Source: Porpolomopsis calyptriformis (lineage: Eukaryota > Basidiomycota > Agaricomycetes > Agaricales > Hygrophoraceae). From it: 64,000 bases of DNA. Under the pieces are notes generated by a model, which saw only the letters and a program-made list of their open reading frames with translations, searched no databases and was not told where the DNA came from. Position 1 is the stretch's first letter. Every line of letters starts with the position of its first letter. The position numbers and the translations under genes were made by a program. Shown here piece after piece: positions 58,586 through 64,000 of this stretch. The stretch lies in the NCBI GenBank assembly GCA_951640195.1, contig OX621169.1:1922001-1986000 (forward strand). Reading direction: 5' to 3'.

Positions 58586-60629
58586 TCATATTTTCGTCGA
58601 GGCTGCACGTTTCGCTAATGGAGATACATCCCGCCCATTCACTCGCGTAGCGGGACCACCAACTGGGGCTGCGCCCAAACTTGAAGCCCTCCCACCGGCA
58701 GACAACCGCCGCTGAGAATCTGTGGATAGGCGTGATCCCGAACCAGGTAGAGGTTGCAAATATGGCCCTGATTCTTCCTCGCTCGCAGCTATCTTGCGTG
58801 CTTGGGTGAAGAAAAGCTTGGCGTCGCGGTCAGCGATATTCTCGATGAAGTAAGTGTTGCCTGTGCACATGAGTATAGCGGATAAATGAAGGGTGCGCAA
58901 TGTGTGACCAACCTCGTGGTACCATGAACATGCCACCTGACGCGAGAATCAAACTCGTTTCGTGAACTTTGAGGTTGACAGCGCCTTCGATCACGTAGAA
59001 CACCTATTTGAAAGGTGTTAGAGAATGCACGACAAGATAAGAAGTGTTCCACGAACATATGTATTGTCCTTCGTGCCCTTGCTGGGCTTTCGACTCTTGG
59101 GGGGGATAATGAGCTGCCCAGCCGCAATAAAGTCGCCATCGCCAAAAACCTTTTGGAAGAACCACTCGTTATTTGCCGCTGCCTTGGGTTCCATCATTTT
59201 CGCGGTAAAGGCAATGCCTAAATATCTGGTCAACAACCGGAAAGGAGTAAGAGATAATGATTCTGACGTCTTTGCACTTCCTCTTTGGTGAGGAAATCGA
59301 TGACAATTCCTTGTTGTTCAGTATTGTCGTCCCATCCTTCCTCCGGGTTGAAAACAATGAGCCTCTCTTCTGTCTGGCTTTTGCTTCTAGGGGCAGCTGT
59401 ACCCCCCCTCTTCCGCTTATTCGCCTTCCCCAAAGGCATGACCTCCTCCTTGGGAACTCGCCTTATCTCCTTTATATGTGGGACTAATGTAACACCTGAG
59501 TCCCGCCTTCCGTAAACAACTTTTTCTTGCCGCCACCATTCCAGAGGCCCGTAACGCAATCGCTTTCCTCGCCGCAAGCCATCGTCAGATTCCGACAACG
59601 CTATATTTATAAAAGATGAAAGAAGTCGCAGGGGAAAATGTAATGCGAGACTCACACGAGCGTTGATTCGTCCTCTTTTCGCGTGGTTTGCCGCGCTGTT
59701 TTGACTCTTTCCTGTCCATCCTTGATTTCTTGGGGAGAGGTTCGTCTTCGGCGTCTGGAAAACTGCCAAGCTCAACGTCTTCCAAACCTTGAGCAATCTC
59801 TTCCTCTATGTCTGTGTCTCCCAAGACACTTTCAGGAAGCTCCTTTGCTCGACCTTTACCCTTATTTTTCTTAGGAACCGGCGTCTCATCTACGTCCTCC
59901 TCGTCATCCCGCGCTTCGTCTTCATCATCATCTCGATTCATTTGGGAGAAACTAGTGTGTTGGGGTGAAGATATCTGTGTAGGTGTGAGTTCTTGAGGCC
60001 CATAGCTATCGAAACCGCTATCCATGCCACCATCATCCTGTGGCTCTTGTTCGGGTGATTGAGCTACGGTAGATTTGGACAAATTCGAAGGACCCGGAGC
60101 AGAGCCATTGGCCATTGAGCGACGTTTGGATGCCCCAAAAGATGCACGCTGTCGGGGGGAAGGTACATTGTCAAAGTGAACCCCAGACAAGCGCGAATGA
60201 GCCCGGGAAGACGATCCGGCACGATTATCGCCAAGGGGTGCAGCGGCCAAGCGAGAATTGGTGAAGAACTCCATCGGGCTATTGGGGTTACCTGTAGGCA
60301 GTAAATCGGGTTTGTATCATTGGGTGTATAATTAGGACCAGGAGCTTACTATCGTCCATATCCATCGACATTTCTCCGTCCTCATCTTCTTCGGGAGGCG
60401 AAGAAATCCGCCTTCTTCTCCCACTCTTCATTTTTGGGGGCGTCCGCTTGTCTGCCTGACGGATGATGTCCTCAAACGGTTCGAACCCATCCGATTTGCG
60501 TTCCACTGGTTGGACCACGAAGCCAGTCTTTTTCCCAACCTCTGGGTTATCCCCGCGAAATGGTATGTGGGCTTTCAGAGGACCACGACGGTTGGTACCT
60601 ATGCTGCTTTTTCGTGCTGAGGTGGGCAT
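58586..60629 (-). CDS. mif2: Centromere protein CENP-C/Mif2
   Basis: Inner-kinetochore protein that binds CENP-A nucleosomes and recruits the MIS12 complex. Exons are 60629-60350, 60291-59656, 59600-59268, 59217 to about 59061, and two more to 58586. The N-terminus (MPTSARKSSIGTNRRGPLKA, HIPFRGDNPEVGKKTG) is the Mif2 start. An acidic/Ser region leads to the CENP-C motif RRGKRLRYGPLEWWRQEKVV, the nucleosome-docking element. The C-terminal cupin dimerisation domain follows: NNEWFFQKVFGDGDFIAAG, FYVIEGAVNLKVHETSLILA, GGMFMVPRGNTYFIENI. A basic Ser-rich tail ends the protein. All landmarks are in frame after splicing. Confidence 0.92.
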
Positions 60630-60803
60630 TGTGTTTGTGAGGCGAAGGTATAGCCGTGGGAAAGTAAACGTTGAATTATGCAAGACACTACGATCACGTG
60701 AGGCATAGACCTTTATGATCATCTGCCGCGTGCTGCAAAATCTCAAGCGCTTCAATTCCAATATAGCCCACAGCATACCTAGAAAGGGTGACCGCGGTAA
60801 GAA
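60630..60803. promoter_or_regulatory. Divergent promoter of MIF2 and the 2-thiouridylase gene
   Basis: 174 bp between two opposite start codons, so both promoters lie here. No specific element is assigned. Confidence 0.5.
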
Positions 60804-62323
60804 ATGTGCCGCAATCCAATCCCAGAATTCATCATAAAGCCATCAGTTGTTGTGGCGATGTCTGGCGGGGTGGACTCTTCCGTTGCGGCAAAGCTTTTGT
60901 CGGAAAATGTCCGTGCATGTAATTTCCGAATCAAAAACATTGATAAAGCGACCGTCTAGGACCTTGATTTGTCTGCCGTGTTTATGCGCAACTGGGATAC
61001 GCGAGATGAGTCGGGGTCTGACAAAGGCTGCGAGTGGGAGAGAGATTGGGAGGATGTTCAAAGAGTATGTAGGGTGCTCGATCTCCCATGTAAAATGGTT
61101 TGTCAAATCTCCATTATAAATTCCGTGCCTTATCTCCCGAAATTTGGCTAGATAGACTTGAGCAGAGAATATTGGACCCGTGTCTTCGAACCCTCTTTAA
61201 GGAGCTGGGAATCAGGAATAACGCCTAACCCGGATGTTTGGTGCAATAAGTAAGTTGTGGACCTACTCTGTTTATCCCCATCTAGTGTTTATGCTTCTTC
61301 AGGGAGGTCAAATTTGGTGCTCTGCTGGACAGACTGCAAGAAAGTGATAACATCTACTGCAAGTCATGGCTTGCCACAGGTACGATCGATTTTTATACGA
61401 CACGCTTTGCTGAAATTATAGGAGGCCCGTAGGCCACTACGCACGTAAATCTTGGTCTAATCATAATCCAGCTCGGCCTAAACTCCTTCGCGCTTTCGAT
61501 CGGCACAAAGATCAAACCTATTACCTCTCGTCAATTCCTGAGAAGAGTCTCGCCCGTGCGATTTTTCCCATAGGGGAGCTCGTGAAGTCCCAGGTACGGG
61601 AGCTCGCGCACAAATATCGACTTCCCACCGCAAGCCGGGAGGAAAGTATGGGCATTTGTTTTGTTGGCGAAAAACGAAAATTTCACCATTTCATTTGTGC
61701 GCGTCCAAAACCCCTCCATGTCTCGCTTCTATCCTTACCTCTTTATCTCACAGCCCAGTACCTTCCACCGAAGCCTGGGCCTATCGTCAATATGTTCACA
61801 GGAAGAAAGGTCGGCACACATCAAGGCTTGTGGGCTTTTACAATCGGCCAGGGTGCAAAGATACCTGGGGTGTCTGAGAGGATGTATGTCGCTCACAAAG
61901 ATGTTGGAATGAACAAGGTATTTGTTGTACCGGGAACGTACGCTTTCTCCTCCAGCCCATTCATAATTTAGACTAATAATATTTTCGCTAGAGACCACAA
62001 GGCACTTTATTGTAATAAAGTACACATCACAGAGTGGAACTGGATTTGGGCAGACTGCCCACCTCCAGCCATAGACGACCTGACTGGCATACAACTTCGG
62101 ACGCAATTTCGACACGTTATGCCAGATGTTCCTTGCACAGTGCAACGGCAGGTCACTTTAACACCTCGTGATTTCCCTACTCACAAGGCACTTCAGAGGA
62201 AGAAACGGAGAGATAGTAATTTGTTTCGAGGAACGACAAAAGGCTGTCGCGCTCGGCCAGGTGGCGGCCGTCTGGGATGGGGACTGGTGTCTTGGTAGTG
62301 GGGTCATCTCTCAAGTATCCTGA
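60804..62323 (+). CDS. slm3: Mitochondrial tRNA 2-thiouridylase (MTU1/SLM3, MnmA family)
   Basis: Catalyses ATP-dependent 2-thiolation of wobble U34 in mitochondrial tRNAs. Exons include 60804-60908, 60960-61097, 61152-61249, 61303-61379 and 61433 on, with the last coding part ending GSGVISQVS at 62323. The PP-loop VVVAMSGGVDSSVAAKLL sits near the N-terminus. It is followed by SAVFMRNWDTRDESGSDKG, DWEDVQRVCRVLDLPC, TPNPDVWCNKEVKFG (first family Cys region), ATGHYARK, ASREESMGICFVGE (second Cys), QYLPPKPGPIV and the C-terminal barrel FEERQKAVALGQVAAVW. The start ATG at 60804 is in frame 18 codons before the PP-loop Met. No clear mitochondrial presequence is visible, so an upstream start remains possible. 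Confidence 0.9.
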
Positions 62324-62473
62324 CTGACAATGGAGTATGCCTCGCAATATGTGCCATTGCGGGGGTGGTATTCGTGGTGGACGGGTCGTTACTTCACATG
62401 AAGGATACCGTTGGCTCAATAAGCGCAGTGGCACATAAAAAACCTTGAGCCTAACTGTTTGCGTAATCTAACT

Positions 62474-62552
62474 GGGGTCACAGTGAACGTTCGAAGCAAG
62501 AGAATTTGTGACTGTGACCCCAATCACAAATTCTCTTGCTTCGAACGTTCAC
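62474..62552. repeat. Perfect 29-nt inverted repeat with nested 10-nt repeat
   Basis: Arm 62483-62511 (GTGAACGTTCGAAGCAAGAG then AATTTGTGA) is repeated perfectly in inverse at 62524-62552, with a 12-nt loop. A second perfect inverted pair, GGGGTCACAG at 62474-62483 and CTGTGACCCC at 62512-62521, overlaps it, so the DNA can fold in two exclusive ways. It ends 8 bp before the start codon of the ML-domain gene. Confidence 0.95.
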
Positions 62553-62559
62553 GACTCGA

Positions 62560-63317
62560 ATGGCCCGCTTTTCCATCTTCACTTTCGTGGCTGTTCTAGT
62601 TGCCTTATCGCAAGTTTCAGCACTCTCTCAAGTCTCCTTGCAAGGTGGAGGCCCAGTACACACCACTAATAGTTGGAGCTATGTCGACTGTGGTCAGTGA
62701 TGGATGACTCCTACTATCAGGAAACCCCGACTGAATAATTGTCATCACCAGGCGCTCCGGAGTACATTGTTCAGATACAGTCGATTGATGTCTCGCCAGA
62801 TCCACCCCAGCCCGGGCAAGACCTCACAGTTACTGTCAAAGGCCTTGTGACAGAAGTTATCGAGGTAGTCCACGATATCATCTATCCTTGTCTCGTTGAC
62901 CATTTGAGCACAGGAGGGTGCATATGCAGATGTCGTAGTTAAACTAGGACTTGTAAAGCTAATGCAGAAGCGCCTTGATGTCTGTGAGGAGGCGTATGTG
63001 TGCCTTTTTGTCTCTAGGGTTGAAACTGAGCAATCTTACAGACGCAATGCCAATGCATCTATCCAATGTCCCGTTCAGGAAGGTACTTACGATGTAACGC
63101 AGACAGTCGCTCTCCCGAAGGAAATTCCGCCAGGTAACATAATTGTGTTCGCGCTTTGTGCGGCCAGTCATTTATAATTGATCCTGCAGCTAAATTCTCC
63201 GTGAACGTGCGTGGATACACGGTAGATGAACGAAGCATGGTCTGTTTGGATCTCAAGGTCGACTTCATGAAGAAGCCTTTCCTACGCTTCGACAGGTGGC
63301 TTGAAAGTTCTGATTAA
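62560..63317 (+). CDS. Secreted NPC2/ML-domain lipid-binding protein
   Basis: A phosphatidylglycerol/phosphatidylinositol transfer-type ML protein of the secretory or vacuolar pathway. It starts at ATG 62560 with a signal peptide (MARFSIFTFVAVLVALSQVS). Exons are 62560-62692, 62752-62864 and about three more. The domain reads WSYVDCGAPEYIVQIQSIDV, then PQPGQDLTVTVKGLV, EGAYADVVVKLGLVKL, LDVCEEA, IQCPVQEGTYDVTQTVALP and KFSVNVRGYTVDERSMVCLD. The paired cysteines fit the family disulfides, and the length (about 175 residues) is normal. The end is LRFDRWLESSD with TAA at 63315-63317. A perfect inverted repeat lies directly before the start codon, probably within the 5' leader or core promoter. 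Confidence 0.85.
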
Positions 63318-63644
63318 GGGCGCTCCTTCACATGGTGTACATATTTCTTGGTGCTTCAAGGATATCCTAATGCAACTGGCCCTGCATCCGACACAACGTT
63401 AGCTAAATTATGCAGAACGGGCGCAGATAAACGCTTTTGGGCCTCCAATACCTGAGATGGGATTCCTGTCTCAGAAATAAGATCAGATTAGCCATTATCA
63501 ATGGATAACCTCTGTACACCAGAATCAATAAGCAGGAATGAGTTAAATAAAAAGGTCAATCTCTTCAAAGAAAGAGTCCATGTCCACTTGGTGAAGAATG
63601 GGAAAATACACATAGTTCAACTGCAACACCCGGTCTTACTCGCA
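63318..63644. other. Convergent spacer
   Basis: No gene is seen between the ML-domain gene and the partial minus-strand gene. Confidence 0.45.
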
Positions 63645-64000
63645 CTACACTTTAATGACACCTTCCTTTATGTCATCCTGGATGTCTCCTAGAATTGCAG
63701 AGGGTTCGAGCGGCAACGCGATCTTTGGTGACCGCAAGGATTGAGATGTCAGTGCGACAATGCACATCAAGGATATAAATGCCGTAAAGCCGCTACGAGA
63801 ATGTCAGTCCTCCAACCTATCAGCTGAGGAAAGTTCTCTTGGTACTTACACTGCGATGCTGAGAGTTACATATCCGTCTACGACGATGACACAATTTTTC
63901 GCCTCAACGTTAGACGTCAGTGATGTTGGAATCGCGTTGAACCAACAGAACCTCGAGGTTGAAGGATTATTGAATATTGCGCGACACGCAAGGCCGAAGA
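63645..64000 (-). CDS. Unknown single-pass membrane protein (5' end outside window)
   Basis: Minus-strand 3' part of a gene. Two exons join over an intron with a GTAAGT donor near 63851 and a TAG acceptor near 63795. The first codes NVEAKNCVIVVDGYVTLSIA, the second continues VGFTAFISLMCIVALTSQS and ends DIQDDIKEGVIKV with TAG at 63647-63645. One hydrophobic segment spans the join, followed by a short, partly acidic tail. I recognise no family. The start lies beyond the window edge. Confidence 0.5.

Overview
The window is nuclear DNA of a filamentous basidiomycete, most likely an agaricomycete. The signs are intron-rich genes with many introns of about 45-70 nt, tight gene spacing in the housekeeping parts, and families typical of mushroom-forming fungi: tandem P450s, NACHT-WD40 genes, fungal HNH proteins and kinase-like fragments. 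No genus is claimed. All exon joins were made by hand from reading frame, GT/AG sites and family resemblance.

Region 1 (1-20 kb) is an accessory cluster. After the 3' part of an N-acetyltransferase (Naa10-like) come five tandem, same-strand cytochrome P450 genes (981-3096, 6035-8158, 10476-12600, 15296-17488, 17721-19994). They share a 10-exon layout and look like recent duplicates. The first three are each followed by a convergent remnant of one NACHT-WD40 gene: a short open reading frame, a wrecked copy that still has a P-loop, and a small fragment. The duplicated unit was therefore P450 plus NACHT-WD40. An HNH-domain gene, a frame-broken Mis12/Mtw1 kinetochore gene and a small unknown gene lie between the copies. 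No terpene synthase or other backbone enzyme is visible.

Region 2 (20-37 kb) is mostly housekeeping: splicing factor ISY1, a small conserved-looking protein, a DUF3429 mitochondrial membrane protein, a secreted class 3 lipase, an intronless 2-oxoglutarate/Fe(II) oxygenase-like protein, a Golgi-type apyrase (YND1-like), Elongator catalytic subunit ELP3, ERMES subunit MDM12 and a cysteine-motif/coiled-coil protein.

Region 3 (38-49 kb) has two same-strand Cdc4/Fbw7-like WD40 genes. The downstream copy lacks the F-box and the acidic tail. A Zn(II)2Cys6 transcription factor is divergent from the complete copy. Region 4 (49-56 kb) is gene-poor, with a broken kinase-like fragment, a hairpin repeat, a proline-rich protein and a Crinkler-type N-terminal fragment.

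Region 5 (56-64 kb) holds a chromatin-reader-like protein with two PWWP-type modules, the centromere protein CENP-C/Mif2, a mitochondrial tRNA 2-thiouridylase (MTU1/SLM3-like), an NPC2/ML lipid-binding protein preceded by a perfect 29-nt inverted repeat, and a partial membrane protein running off the right edge.

The points most worth following up are the co-duplicated P450/NACHT-WD40 unit, the altered heme-loop residue in P450 copy 1, the broken MIS12 gene, the F-box-less Cdc4 paralogue and the perfect hairpin upstream of the ML gene.
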